A stretch of DNA of 26,060 nt from JAUVXE01 sp964349355 (GCA_964349355.1 CAYGFZ010000031.1:1-26060), one strand, 5' to 3'; shown: positions 14,200-22,012, counted from the first letter of the stretch. The notes: generated by a model not told the origin, from the sequence alone. A program made the numbers and translations.

Positions 14200-15138
14200 A
14201 TGGTCGCACGGTACGGAGTGAAGGCGATCGTAGCGCTCGCCGTCACACTGCTCATCTGGTCGACTACGTTCGCTGCCCAGAGGGCGGGGCTTGCCTATTT
14301 CGATCCGGGTCACCTGGTACTGCTTCGTTGGGGCGCCGCCGCCTTGCTCCTGCTCGCATACGGGTCTGTCACGGGCATGAGGGCTCCTGCGCGTCGCGAC
14401 CTTCCTGCGGTCTTCCTCGCGGGAGCGCTTGGATTCGGCGTGTACCAGATCGCACTTGCCTACGGGCAGACCGGCATTTCGGCCGGAACCGCGGGACTGC
14501 TGATCAATCTTTCTCCGGTCTCCACGCTCGTGATCGCCGCGCTACTCCGGCTCGAGACCGTGAGCGGGCGGATGTGGGCCGGGCTTGCCGTCAGCTTCGC
14601 TGGTCTGCTGATGCTGGGGCTGGCGCGCGACGGCTTCGGCGGAAGTCCCGCTCACGCCGCTCTCGTAGTGTTTGCGGCGGCGTCTTTTGGCGGGTACGTG
14701 CACGTGACCAAGCTCCTGCTTCGGCGCTACACGCCTCTTGAGGTCACCACCTATGCGATCTGCGCCGGCGTGCTGCCGTTCGGTGTCTGGGCACCCGGCT
14801 CGGTCACAGCAGTCGTCTCGGCGCCTCTGGCAGGGCAGCTCACGCTGGCGTATCTGGCGCTCTTTCCGGCTGCGATCGCGTATGTGACCTGGTCTCGTGC
14901 GATCGCCGTCCTTCCCGGGAGCGTAGCGGCGCGCGGCCTCTATCTCGTTCCCGTCGCTGGCCTCGCGGTGGCGTGGGCCTGGCTCGGCGAGGTACCCAGC
15001 GCCATGGCGGTCGTCGGCGGGCTCGTGGTGATCGCAGGGGTGGTGTTCGCCTCCGGGAGTCCATCGCACTCCCACCTGGCGACCGTCTCACCTGCTCCCG
15101 AGTCCGAGTCGGCACATCCTGTTGCGAGCGCAGCTTAG
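14200..15138 (+). CDS. EamA/DMT-family metabolite exporter
   Basis: The 312-residue product has ten predicted membrane segments in two EamA repeats. The first contains LLIWSTTFAAQRAGL, FDPGHLVLLRW and ALAYGQTGISAGTAGLLINLSPV. The second contains GGYVHVTKLLLRRY, AYVTWSRAIAVLPGSVAA and LYLVPVAGLAVAWAWLGEVPS. These match the RhaT/YdcZ-type drug/metabolite transporters that export amino acids and similar solutes. GGAGGTGGG precedes ATG 14200. The divergent Lrp-type regulator points to amino-acid export; the substrate cannot be told. The tail (from about 285) is a short polar stretch. Confidence 0.9.
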   Translation: MVARYGVKAIVALAVTLLIWSTTFAAQRAGLAYFDPGHLVLLRWGAAALLLLAYGSVTGMRAPARRDLPAVFLAGALGFGVYQIALAYGQTGISAGTAGLLINLSPVSTLVIAALLRLETVSGRMWAGLAVSFAGLLMLGLARDGFGGSPAHAALVVFAAASFGGYVHVTKLLLRRYTPLEVTTYAICAGVLPFGVWAPGSVTAVVSAPLAGQLTLAYLALFPAAIAYVTWSRAIAVLPGSVAARGLYLVPVAGLAVAWAWLGEVPSAMAVVGGLVVIAGVVFASGSPSHSHLATVSPAPESESAHPVASAA

Positions 15139-15164
15139 GCTGAGGCGCCTGCATGATTGCGCCC

Positions 15165-15173
15165 TGCTAGAAT
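15165..15173 (+). promoter_or_regulatory. Extended -10 promoter for the CcmC-like gene
   Basis: TGCTAGAAT repeats exactly the extended -10 found upstream of the RHH-MNT gene. Transcription would start near 15180, about 32 bases before GTG 15212. Confidence 0.45.
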
Positions 15174-15211
15174 ATGGTCGCACTCCGTACCCCTTCACGA
15201 ATGGAGACTCC

Positions 15212-15859
15212 GTGACACTCTCTCCTGCGGTCCGCCGCATTATGATCATTGTTCTCGGGATTCTCATGGCGGTGGTCGCCTATCTCACCTTCACGATGCC
15301 GCCCGTCCTGCAACTGGGGACACTCGTCCGGCTCGTGATTTTCCACGGCGCTTCTACCTGGGTGAACATGGGCCTGTTCACGCTTGCGGGCCTCAGCGGC
15401 CTTCTGTTCGTGATCGCTCGCCGGGAGTCGCTGTACTGGTGGGCGAGCGCGTTCAGGTACCTGGCCGTACCGATGTGGATAGTCAACACGGGGCTCGGGA
15501 TGATCTCCTCCCGGCTCGCCTGGAACAGTGTCAACATAGCCGAGCCAAGATTGCAGGCCAGCTTCTGGATCATGCTCGGAGCCGGAATCGTGCTCGCGGT
15601 CGATTTCGGACTCGGCCGGAGGGTGTGGACGGCGCTCACAGACGTCGCCATGGCGGGGGCGCTGTGGGCGCTGATCCTCGGCGCGCGCAACTTCGTGCAC
15701 CCGGACAACCCGGTCATGAACTCGGGACCCGAGATACAGGTGCCGTTCTTTGGGATCGTCGGCGCGTACGCGCTTGCGGCACTCGTGGCGACGACGTTGA
15801 TCGTCTCAGCGCTTCGGACAGCGAACACTTCGGAAGACCGCTCGGATCCGGCGCAGTAG
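15212..15859 (+). CDS. Divergent CcmC/CcsA-like heme-handling membrane protein
   Basis: The 215-residue product has six membrane segments. The order of motifs resembles CcmC of cytochrome c maturation: RLVIFHGASTWVNM in place of the family's IFIHVPAAW (with its heme-ligand His), a central loop ending AEPRLQASFWIM in place of the WWD-type loop ending D-x-RL, then a loop with FVHPDNPVM and a last helix. The Trp-rich WWD core is replaced by WNSVNIAE, so heme binding at that site may be lost or altered. No other cytochrome c maturation genes are next to it. GTG 15212 follows GGAGA (15201-15206) and puts the N-terminus directly before the first helix. The assignment is from memory of motif order and is tentative. 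Confidence 0.5.
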   Translation: MTLSPAVRRIMIIVLGILMAVVAYLTFTMPPVLQLGTLVRLVIFHGASTWVNMGLFTLAGLSGLLFVIARRESLYWWASAFRYLAVPMWIVNTGLGMISSRLAWNSVNIAEPRLQASFWIMLGAGIVLAVDFGLGRRVWTALTDVAMAGALWALILGARNFVHPDNPVMNSGPEIQVPFFGIVGAYALAALVATTLIVSALRTANTSEDRSDPAQ

Positions 15860-15962
15860 CCTGCGTCACAACCGGCTCGGCTGAAGGCGCGGTTCACCCA
15901 GTTCAAGATCTGCGCCGCTACCATCTGTCGGAAGTTTCTCTCCCGCCCGTTGTGCGCTGTCG

Positions 15963-16583
15963 ATGATAGTGGCAGGACGCGCCGATGCGAGAGACTGGAA
16001 ACCGGTCATGCCCCCGACGACCCTGCCGCAGACACCCACGATAGCTTCGTTCGAGACAGAGGCCACACTCAGCGGTGTCGTTGCCAACGCGCGGTCGGCC
16101 GCCGAGGTCCAGTTCGCGATCACCGGTCTGAAGGGGATCATCGGCGAGCGCGAGATACTGAGACTGGCGAATCTCAGGGAGGCGTTCCTCGATATCCCGG
16201 ACCCGCCGTTCGGTACGGGAGGCGAGATCGCGATCCTCGAGCGCGTCGCAGACTACGAGCGCACGGGTCGCTCATACCGCAGGGAGTTCATCTCGGGTTC
16301 TGGTTTCTTCGGGCTTGAGTTCTGCGGAGACGGCAACTGCGTGGATGCGATCGTCGTCCATGCCCCGGGTGTCCGGGTCGCCCTGTCCGACCATGAGCCT
16401 GAAGAGATCGTCCCGGCGGCTATCCTCGATCTGGTCCTCAAGCATGACACGTTCTTTGCGCACCTCGTCGAGGCCTTGCAGACCCTGGGAGTGTCGTTCG
16501 GGCCGAGGTTCCACATGGGCCTGGACGAGTTCATGCTCGAGCATGCGGTGCAGAGCCTCGAGGAGATCAACTCGATCTTCTGA
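15963..16583 (+). CDS. Unrecognised soluble protein
   Basis: The 206-residue frame shows coding character and ends at TGA 16583. I do not recognise a family. It seems soluble: a Pro/Thr-rich start (about 16-27), a helical part, a short Cys-containing segment (LEFCGDGNCVDAIVVHAPG) and a helical C-terminus rich in acidic and aromatic residues. ATG 15963 has no Shine-Dalgarno and ATG 16008 (Met16) only a weak GGAAA, so the start is unsure. It follows the CcmC-like gene by about 100 bases and may belong with it. Confidence 0.5.
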   Translation: MIVAGRADARDWKPVMPPTTLPQTPTIASFETEATLSGVVANARSAAEVQFAITGLKGIIGEREILRLANLREAFLDIPDPPFGTGGEIAILERVADYERTGRSYRREFISGSGFFGLEFCGDGNCVDAIVVHAPGVRVALSDHEPEEIVPAAILDLVLKHDTFFAHLVEALQTLGVSFGPRFHMGLDEFMLEHAVQSLEEINSIF

Positions 16584-16681
16584 TCGGCGTGACGCCCGTG
16601 AGTGTGGAAAATGTTGGCTGAGGGAGATTCTGCGCGGGTCAGAAATGTCTTTCATCAGTCTCTAGTCTTGAGCACGAATTC

Positions 16682-16861
16682 TTCATGCGCATCTAACCAA
16701 GAGTAGATGCTCATCTAGTGTGCGGGTGTGCGGCTCGTCCTACCGACCCGATACCCGACCCTGCTGATGCCCGACACGGCCGCCGCAACACCACTCGGTG
16801 GGCATCGAATTCTGACTAGATGCCCATCGAACTTTTGTGCTTGCTGTTAGATGCTCATGAA
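16682..16861 (+). repeat. Cluster of four 14-bp palindromic operator-like repeats
   Basis: The consensus is TAGATGCNCATCTA. Copies lie at 16682-16695 (first three bases differ), 16704-16717 (perfect arms), 16817-16830 (one arm mismatch at the end) and 16848-16861 (right arm diverged). Centres of the first pair are 22 bases apart and of the last pair 31 apart, about two and three helical turns, so dimers would bind one face of the DNA. Further half-sites (GATGCCC near 16766 and GGGCATC at 16800-16806) lie between. TGGGCATC (16799-16806) and GATGCCCA (16819-16826) also form an inverted repeat. The rest of 16584-16980 holds no gene I can support. The cluster is upstream of the riboswitch and btuFCD. 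Confidence 0.55.
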
Positions 16862-16971
16862 CGGGGTCGCCGAGTCGAGCCCGATCCTCTCGTGCAAGAA
16901 TCTGCCAGCACCATGCGAAATCATTCTCTCCATCGGACACGCTGCCACTTCCGTGTCACCCCCATCTGCGC

Positions 16972-16977
16972 TAAGAT
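16972..16977 (+). promoter_or_regulatory. Possible -10 element for the riboswitch-btuFCD transcript
   Basis: TAAGAT lies about 25 bases before the riboswitch P1 stem, with a weak TTCCGT 17 bases upstream as -35. It is placed as a promoter for the leader should be, but the match is poor. Confidence 0.3.
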
Positions 16978-16999
16978 GCGCTGCACAACTGGATAAGCG

Positions 17000-17116
17000 T
17001 TTTTCGGTGCCCGCGCGATGCGGGAGAATAGGGAAGCCGGTGAGATCCCGGCACGGACCCGCCACTGTGAAGTGGGGCCTATCGAGGCCCCCGAAGTCAG
17101 GAGACCTGCCGAAAGA
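17000..17116 (+). promoter_or_regulatory. Cobalamin (adenosylcobalamin) riboswitch
   Basis: All hallmark parts appear in order: GGGAAGCCGGTGAGATCCCGG (17031-17051), then ACGGACCCGCCACTGT and the B12 box GTCAGGAGACCTGCC (17096-17110). A P1 stem closes the aptamer, pairing TTTCGG (17002-17007) with CCGAAA (17109-17114). Such elements shut off B12 uptake genes when adenosylcobalamin is plentiful. About 195 bases separate the aptamer from the btuF start, room for an expression platform including the hairpin at 17239-17275. Confidence 0.95.
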
Positions 17117-17238
17117 CGCGCGACGCGGCCTTCGAGGTGACGAGGCTTGTTCGCGCGCCGGATCACGATCGAATCCTCTCGAGTCGTTACTCGATGTGGA
17201 CGACGGTACGGCACACGAGACATCCCACCGAACACTCC

Positions 17239-17275
17239 GAAGACCCGTACTCTCCTAGACGAGAGGCGGGTCTTC
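17239..17275 (+). terminator. Hairpin in the btuF leader, likely the riboswitch expression platform
   Basis: GAAGACCCG (17239-17247) pairs perfectly with CGGGTCTTC (17267-17275), and inside it CTCTC (17250-17254) pairs with GAGAG (17261-17265). There is no T-run after it. It sits 25 bases ahead of the Shine-Dalgarno, so it could end transcription or affect ribosome access. Confidence 0.55.
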
Positions 17276-17312
17276 TGCGTGCGTGGCTGCGTTGACGAGA
17301 AGGAGGAGTCAC

Positions 17313-18272
17313 ATGTACCGACGCGCACAACGCACCACCACCCGCACGACCCTGCTCGTAGCACTCGCTGTCGTGTTCGCCCTGGCCATACCGCTGACCG
17401 GCTGCACCACGGCGGGGCCTGTTGCCGAGGAGACCGCCGCAGACAGCCCTGTCTCGCAGGAGGCGTTCCCCGTGACCGTCACCGACGATGCAGGCCGCAC
17501 CGTGACCGTCGAGAGCGAGCCTCAGCGGATCGTGAGTCTCGCGCCGTCCAACACCGAGATCGTCGCAGCGCTCGGCCTTCTCGACCGCCTCGTCGGCGTG
17601 ACGTCGTTCGATGACTATCCGCCCGAGGTGACCGAGATCGATGTCGTCGGTGACTTCGTCGGCCCCAACCTCGAGGCGGTCGCCGCGGCGGAAGCTGATC
17701 TCGTACTTGCGACTACCGGAGTGCAAGCCGACGTGATAGTCCAGCTGGAGGAACTCGGCGCGGTCGTGATCGCCGTCGATCCGGCGAACCTTGAAGGACT
17801 TTTCGCCTCGATCGAGATGGTCGGTAGCGCCCTCGGAGCGAGCGATGCGGCCGATACGCTCGTCTCCTCGATGCGCTCCGATCTCGACACCATCACTGAG
17901 GCGGTCGGCGATGCCGAGCCCGTGCCGTGCTTCCTCGAGATCGCTCAGGATCCGCTCTTCACGGCCGGTCCTGGAACCCTGCTCGATGATCTCATCAGCG
18001 CCGCGGGAGGCCGCAACGTCGTGACCCAGGAAGGCTATGTCGGCTACTCGCTCGAACAGCTCGTGACTGATGATCCGGCCGTCTACCTCGCCACCCTCGG
18101 CTCGATGTCCGACCCTGCTGACCTTGCATCCCGCCCCGGGTATGCCGGCCTCGCCGCCGTCGAGAGCGGACGCGTCCACGTGCTCGAGGACAACCTCGTC
18201 TCGCGTCCCGGTCCGCGTGTGGTCGAGGGTGTGCGCCAGATCGCCGAGGCTCTCCACCCTGACGCCTTCTAG
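17313..18272 (+). CDS. btuF: BtuF-type cobalamin-binding lipoprotein of ABC importer
   Basis: The 319-residue product has a lipoprotein signal peptide (basic start, hydrophobic 14-26, lipobox Leu-Thr-Gly-Cys31), then a class III periplasmic-type binding fold: VTVTDDAGRTVTV, RIVSLAPSNTEIVAALGLLDRLVGV, and a C-terminal lobe with GYVGYSLEQLVTDDPAVYLAT. This fits BtuF and related corrinoid/siderophore receptors; the cobalamin riboswitch just upstream makes corrinoid the likely cargo. AAGGAGGAG (17300-17308) fixes ATG 17313; a GTG at 17283 would disrupt the signal peptide. It is the first gene of btuFCD and supplies the cofactor needed by OraE in the same window. Confidence 0.9.
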   Translation: MYRRAQRTTTRTTLLVALAVVFALAIPLTGCTTAGPVAEETAADSPVSQEAFPVTVTDDAGRTVTVESEPQRIVSLAPSNTEIVAALGLLDRLVGVTSFDDYPPEVTEIDVVGDFVGPNLEAVAAAEADLVLATTGVQADVIVQLEELGAVVIAVDPANLEGLFASIEMVGSALGASDAADTLVSSMRSDLDTITEAVGDAEPVPCFLEIAQDPLFTAGPGTLLDDLISAAGGRNVVTQEGYVGYSLEQLVTDDPAVYLATLGSMSDPADLASRPGYAGLAAVESGRVHVLEDNLVSRPGPRVVEGVRQIAEALHPDAF

Positions 18273-18294
18273 CCCGCCGAGGAGACTCGAACTC

Positions 18295-19323
18295 GTGACC
18301 GCCCCGATCCCGAACCGCACCCGGCGTCTCACCGCACTGCTGGTGCTTCTTGCACTGCTCGCGGTGGCGATGCTCGCCGGTGTCGGGTTCGGGGCGGTCT
18401 CGGTGACCCCCGCTGACTCGCTGCGTGCGATCGGCCGGGCGCTCGCCGGGGAGGCGCGCATGCCCGGCGATGCCGTGATCGTCGATATCCGCTTGCCGAG
18501 GGTGGCGCTCGCTGCGCTCGTGGGCGCGTGCCTCGCCTCGGCGGGCGTGCTCTACCAGGCCCTCTTTCGCAACCCGCTTGCCGACCCCTACATCCTCGGG
18601 ATGTCTGCGGGGGCAGGACTCGGGGCCGTCATCGCTCTGACCCTCACCGCATCTGCGACCGCACTGAGGTTCGGGGTCGTGCCAGCGGGGGCCTTCCTGG
18701 GAGCGGTTCTTACGATCGTGCTGGTGGTGAAGCTTGCATCTCTGCGCGGTGTACTCGACGTGACATCCCTGCTGCTCGCGGGTGTGGCGATCTCGTACGT
18801 GCTCGCGGCTCTCACCTCGTTCATCATGGTCTTCTTCCGCGAGTCGATGTCGAGTGTGGTCTTCTGGATGATGGGGGGGCTCACCGCGGCATCGTGGCCC
18901 TATGTGAAGATGGTCGTCCCGATGCTGCTTCTCGGCATCGCATGGCCGCTACTCTCGACTCGCGAACTGAACCTCATGCTCCTCGGCGAAGAGCGGGCGG
19001 CAGAGCTCGGCGTGAACGTGGAGCGCTTCAAGCAGCTTATCTTAGCCGCGGGGTCGGTCCTTGTCGCCGCAGCCGTGTCGGTCTCGGGTCTTATCGGTTT
19101 CGTCGGGCTCATGACGCCGCATATGGTTCGCCTCGTGCTCGGGCCCGATCACAGAGTACTGCTTCCCGCCTCGGCGATTCTGGGCGCGATCGTGATGGTC
19201 TTCGCTGACCTCGCTGCCCGCACCGTACTCGCACCGGTCGAGATACCGGTCGGGATCGTGACAGCGCTCGTCGGGGGCCCCTTCTTCGTGTGGCTCCTCG
19301 TGCGGCGGAATGGTCACCGATGA
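18295..19323 (+). CDS. btuC: BtuC-type cobalamin ABC importer permease
   Basis: The 342-residue, ten-helix permease belongs to the FecCD/BtuC family. Signature stretches are DIRLPRVALAALVGACLASAGVLYQALFRNPLADPYILGMSAGAG near residues 62-107, the coupling-helix region LNLMLLGEERAAELGVNVERFK, and GLIGFVGLMTPHMVRLVLGPDHR. It forms a homodimer that passes corrinoid from BtuF into the cell. GTG 18295 follows GAGGAGA 22 bases after btuF. Its stop overlaps the btuD start (ATGA at 19320-19323), so permease and ATPase are translationally coupled. Confidence 0.92.
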   Translation: MTAPIPNRTRRLTALLVLLALLAVAMLAGVGFGAVSVTPADSLRAIGRALAGEARMPGDAVIVDIRLPRVALAALVGACLASAGVLYQALFRNPLADPYILGMSAGAGLGAVIALTLTASATALRFGVVPAGAFLGAVLTIVLVVKLASLRGVLDVTSLLLAGVAISYVLAALTSFIMVFFRESMSSVVFWMMGGLTAASWPYVKMVVPMLLLGIAWPLLSTRELNLMLLGEERAAELGVNVERFKQLILAAGSVLVAAAVSVSGLIGFVGLMTPHMVRLVLGPDHRVLLPASAILGAIVMVFADLAARTVLAPVEIPVGIVTALVGGPFFVWLLVRRNGHR

Positions 19324-20573
19324 GCACGCGCCTCACATACCGCGGCGCGACCGTCGGCTATCCGGGCGTCGAGGTGGTCCGCGATGCGACCCTCGAGGTA
19401 GCCCCCGGCGAGATCGTCGGCCTGATCGGCCCCAACGGCGCCGGCAAGTCCACGATGCTGCGCGCGGTTACCGGGAGTGCGCGTGTGACCGCAGGGTCGG
19501 TCACGCTCGGCTCCGTGTCGCTGACCGACCTCTCTGCGCGCCAGCGTGCTCGTATTGTCGGTGTCGTCCCCCAGCAGATCACCGTCACCTTCTCCTTCTC
19601 CGCCCGCGAGTTCGTGCTCATGGGTCGCCATCCACACCTGGGTCGTCTGCAGCAGCTCGCGCCCACAGACGACTCCCTCGCCGAGGAGGTCATGGCGCGC
19701 ACCGACACCCTTCGTTTCGCCGAGGAGCCCGTCGACACCCTTTCCGGTGGAGACTTGCAGCGCCTCGCGCTCGCCCAGGCGCTCGCGCAGCAGCCCGACA
19801 TCCTCCTTCTCGACGAAGCCACGAGCCACCTCGATCTCAACCACCGGCTGCAGGTACTCGATCTTGTGCGCGAGCTCGCCGACGGCGGACTGGCTGTGCT
19901 CGCGGTCTTCCACGACCTCGACCTCGCGGCGCGCTACAGCGACCGGCTTGCCGTCGTGTCACAGGGCTCGCTCTCGTCCGCGGCGACGCCCGAAGAGGTT
20001 CTCAGCACAGAGATGCTTGCGAGGGTCTTTCGCGTGCGTGCGGTGGTCGGTTCGGACCCGGTCACGGGAGCGGTCACGGTCACACCTGTCCTTCGCGAGG
20101 AGGCGGTGACTAAAGGCACACGCGGACGCGTGCTGGTCATCGGCGGGTCCGGTACGGCCGCAGCCATCCTGCGTACGCTCTATCTCGGGGGCTACGAGGT
20201 CGTCGTCGGTGCTCTCAGTCGCGGCGACGTCGACGAGGCCGTGGCCCACGCGTTGGGACTCCAGTGCGTCGTGCTTCCAGCCTTCGGCGAGGTCGACGAG
20301 GTGGCCGAGAGGGCCGTTGCCGGGATAGCCGGGACAGCGGATACGATCGTGGTCGCAGAGACCCCGTTCGGCCGCGCGAACCTCGGCAACCTGCGGGCGC
20401 TTCGCGGGTATGCCGCGCGCGCGCTTTTCGTGGGGGCGCTCGATCACGAGCGCGACTTTGCAGGAGGGGAAGCGACCGCACTGGCGGACGGCCTCATCGA
20501 AGCCGGAGCGACCATCTTCGGCGATACGGACAGCGCGCTTGCCGAGGTCGACGCGCGGCTTAGGCGTCGGTAG
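19320..20573 (+). CDS. btuD: BtuD-type ABC ATPase with extra C-terminal Rossmann-like domain
   Basis: Residues 1 to about 250 are a complete FecCD-partner ATPase: Walker A GPNGAGKST at 37-45, Q-loop VVPQQ, signature LSGGDLQR, Walker B ILLLDEAT and the switch His in VFHDLDLAARYS. It powers corrinoid import with BtuC. Residues ~260-417 are an added domain starting GRVLVIGGSGTAAAILRTLYLGG, a nucleotide-binding-like glycine loop, followed by alternating strands and helices to LADGLIEAGATIFGD. Canonical BtuD is about 250 residues, so the tail is an extension that may sense or handle a nucleotide or corrinoid. ATG 19320 overlaps the btuC stop. The 3' end overlaps the convergent DUF1284 gene by 14 bases. 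Confidence 0.9.
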   Translation: MSTRLTYRGATVGYPGVEVVRDATLEVAPGEIVGLIGPNGAGKSTMLRAVTGSARVTAGSVTLGSVSLTDLSARQRARIVGVVPQQITVTFSFSAREFVLMGRHPHLGRLQQLAPTDDSLAEEVMARTDTLRFAEEPVDTLSGGDLQRLALAQALAQQPDILLLDEATSHLDLNHRLQVLDLVRELADGGLAVLAVFHDLDLAARYSDRLAVVSQGSLSSAATPEEVLSTEMLARVFRVRAVVGSDPVTGAVTVTPVLREEAVTKGTRGRVLVIGGSGTAAAILRTLYLGGYEVVVGALSRGDVDEAVAHALGLQCVVLPAFGEVDEVAERAVAGIAGTADTIVVAETPFGRANLGNLRALRGYAARALFVGALDHERDFAGGEATALADGLIEAGATIFGDTDSALAEVDARLRRR

Positions 20574-20976
20574 GGAAGCGAGTGCTGAGCGAGATGAGCG
20601 GTGCGCACTGTGCTTCCCAGTCGCATCCGTCGCACGCGAGAGAGTGCCACCGTTCGAGGATGCGGGGAACCCACACGCTTATCTCTCCGTAGTTGAAGGA
20701 GTCGCCCGGCGCAAGATCGAGCAGTTCGAGCGCGAGGGCATCGAGGATGCGGACCTCGTCTTCACCCTCGGGTTCCCTCGAGCATCGGCCATCCTGCAGC
20801 GACGTGCACGCTGCGCACACATCGTCGGGACCGACGACGATCTCGCCGGCCTCGGTAGTCAGCCGGTCAATCACGTGGAAGAGATTGCGCGCGTAGTCTA
20901 CAGAGAAGCCCTGTCCGTGGAAGAACTGCAGGCAGATGAGGTGGTGCCCCCTTATGCGCGGACCGCGCCCGCTCAT
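20560..20976 (-). CDS. DUF1284 family protein, probable Fe-S binding
   Basis: The 138-residue product begins RGPRIRGHHLICLQFFHGQGFS, which I recognise as the DUF1284 signature, and is of normal length. Cysteines cluster in pairs: Cys15, then CAAC (54-57), Cys65, and CDGC plus Cys124 near the end, a pattern suited to an iron-sulfur cluster. The function is not known. ATG 20976 is chosen because family members start just before this motif; the frame stays open much further upstream only as an artefact. A short membrane-protein gene ends five bases upstream, so they may form an operon. Confidence 0.8.
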   Translation of the reverse strand: MSGRGPRIRGHHLICLQFFHGQGFSVDYARNLFHVIDRLTTEAGEIVVGPDDVCAACTSLQDGRCSREPEGEDEVRILDALALELLDLAPGDSFNYGEISVWVPRILERWHSLACDGCDWEAQCAPLISLSTRFPTDA

Positions 20977-20981
20977 GGCAG

Positions 20982-21152
20982 TCAACTCACCGGGATGTGA
21001 GGCGGCGCGGGGTTGTATCCCGGCCCCATCACTGACCCGGGTACGGATCGCTCGGCCAGCTCCGTGCCGGCGTAGTGTGTCCCGATCGTCGCAAGTGCGG
21101 CGACCAGGGTTAGCGCTGCAAAGCAGAGCAGTATCGTGCTTGTGAGGTCCAT
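20982..21152 (-). CDS. Small single-span membrane protein (56 residues)
   Basis: The frame starts at ATG 21152 after GAGGAA at a good distance, and encodes one hydrophobic helix (about 4-24: STILLCFAALTLVAALATIG) and a short Pro-rich polar tail ending PPHIPVS. It stops five bases before the DUF1284 start. A real Shine-Dalgarno, a clean membrane helix and tight spacing argue for a gene. No family is recognised. An ATG at 21173 would add seven residues. Confidence 0.5.
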   Translation of the reverse strand: MDLTSTILLCFAALTLVAALATIGTHYAGTELAERSVPGSVMGPGYNPAPPHIPVS

Positions 21153-21208
21153 ATGTCGGATTCCTCGAAACATGGCTATGAGTTCTGCAGGTAGTGTGCC
21201 ACACGTCC

Positions 21209-22012
21209 CTACAGAGTGCAGGCGTTTTCCTGTGAAGCGGTGTGGACACGGGCCGGGTGGCCAAGCTCCTCGAGCGCCCGGGAGATCGTAGTACCCGCGC
21301 GGATAGCCGTATTGTTGGTGCTCGAGAGGTGGAGTGCGACAACGCAGCGCAATCTCTCGGAGGCGAGGCGCACGATCGCTTCGGCAGCAGCATCATTGGA
21401 GAGGTGGCCCTGCGACGAGGCGATCCTTCGCTTGAGGAACGCGGGATAGGGGCCCTCGGCCAGCATCCGCGCGCAGTGGTTGCTCTCCACGCCGAGGAGG
21501 TCGCATCCGGCGAGCGTCTTGAGTGCCTCGGGCGTGACCTCCCCCGTGTCGGTAAGTACGCCGAAGGAGCCCGTCGTCGTATCGAAGCGAAAGCCGAGCG
21601 GCTCGGCGGCATCGTGTGATGTCCGGAACGCCGTCACCGTCATGCCTCCGATCGAAAGGCTCTCACCGGATTCGATGCGGCGCACATCGCGGCCGAGTGC
21701 GTCGGCTTCGGCGGCGCGGCGGGTACCGAGTGAGCACCAGACCGGCACGGCGAGGCGCTTAGCGAGCACACGGACGCCGCGCACATGATCACCGTGTTCG
21801 TGGGAGACCACGATGCCGACGACCCGTGCCGGATCTACATCGCACGTAGTCAGCCGACGCACCGTCTCTCTGGCTGAGAGCCCGCAGTCCACGAGTACGG
21901 TGGAGCCCCCGGCCGTCACGGCGGTCGCATTTCCGGCAGAACCCGATCCGAGGACGTGGACGGTCAGGCCGCGGGCGAGGGGGCGGAGCGCGATATCTCG
22001 TTGTGTCTGCAT
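21209..22012 (-). CDS. YycJ/WalJ-like metallo-beta-lactamase-fold hydrolase
   Basis: The 267-residue product has a full metallo-beta-lactamase core: LGSGSAGNAT at 21-30 and VDCGLS at 41-46, typical of the YycJ branch. The zinc motif is His71-Glu-His73-Gly-Asp75-His76, followed by TSHDA, LTDTGEV and VESNH. YycJ-type proteins are probable exonucleases linked to cell division/replication coordination in Firmicutes, but substrates are not settled. The usual neighbours (walRK genes) are not here. The gene is alone on its strand, between the small membrane gene and the flavoprotein. Confidence 0.87.
   Translation of the reverse strand: MQTQRDIALRPLARGLTVHVLGSGSAGNATAVTAGGSTVLVDCGLSARETVRRLTTCDVDPARVVGIVVSHEHGDHVRGVRVLAKRLAVPVWCSLGTRRAAEADALGRDVRRIESGESLSIGGMTVTAFRTSHDAAEPLGFRFDTTTGSFGVLTDTGEVTPEALKTLAGCDLLGVESNHCARMLAEGPYPAFLKRRIASSQGHLSNDAAAEAIVRLASERLRCVVALHLSSTNNTAIRAGTTISRALEELGHPARVHTASQENACTL

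Noticed and set aside
16851..17258. Plus-strand frame of 135 codons upstream of btuF
   Set aside because: It lies across the cobalamin riboswitch and operator cluster; no ribosome site or protein character.
17187..18461. Long open frame on the minus strand across btuF
   Set aside because: It runs antisense through BtuF and the riboswitch leader, with low-complexity Arg/Ser-rich sequence; composition shadow.
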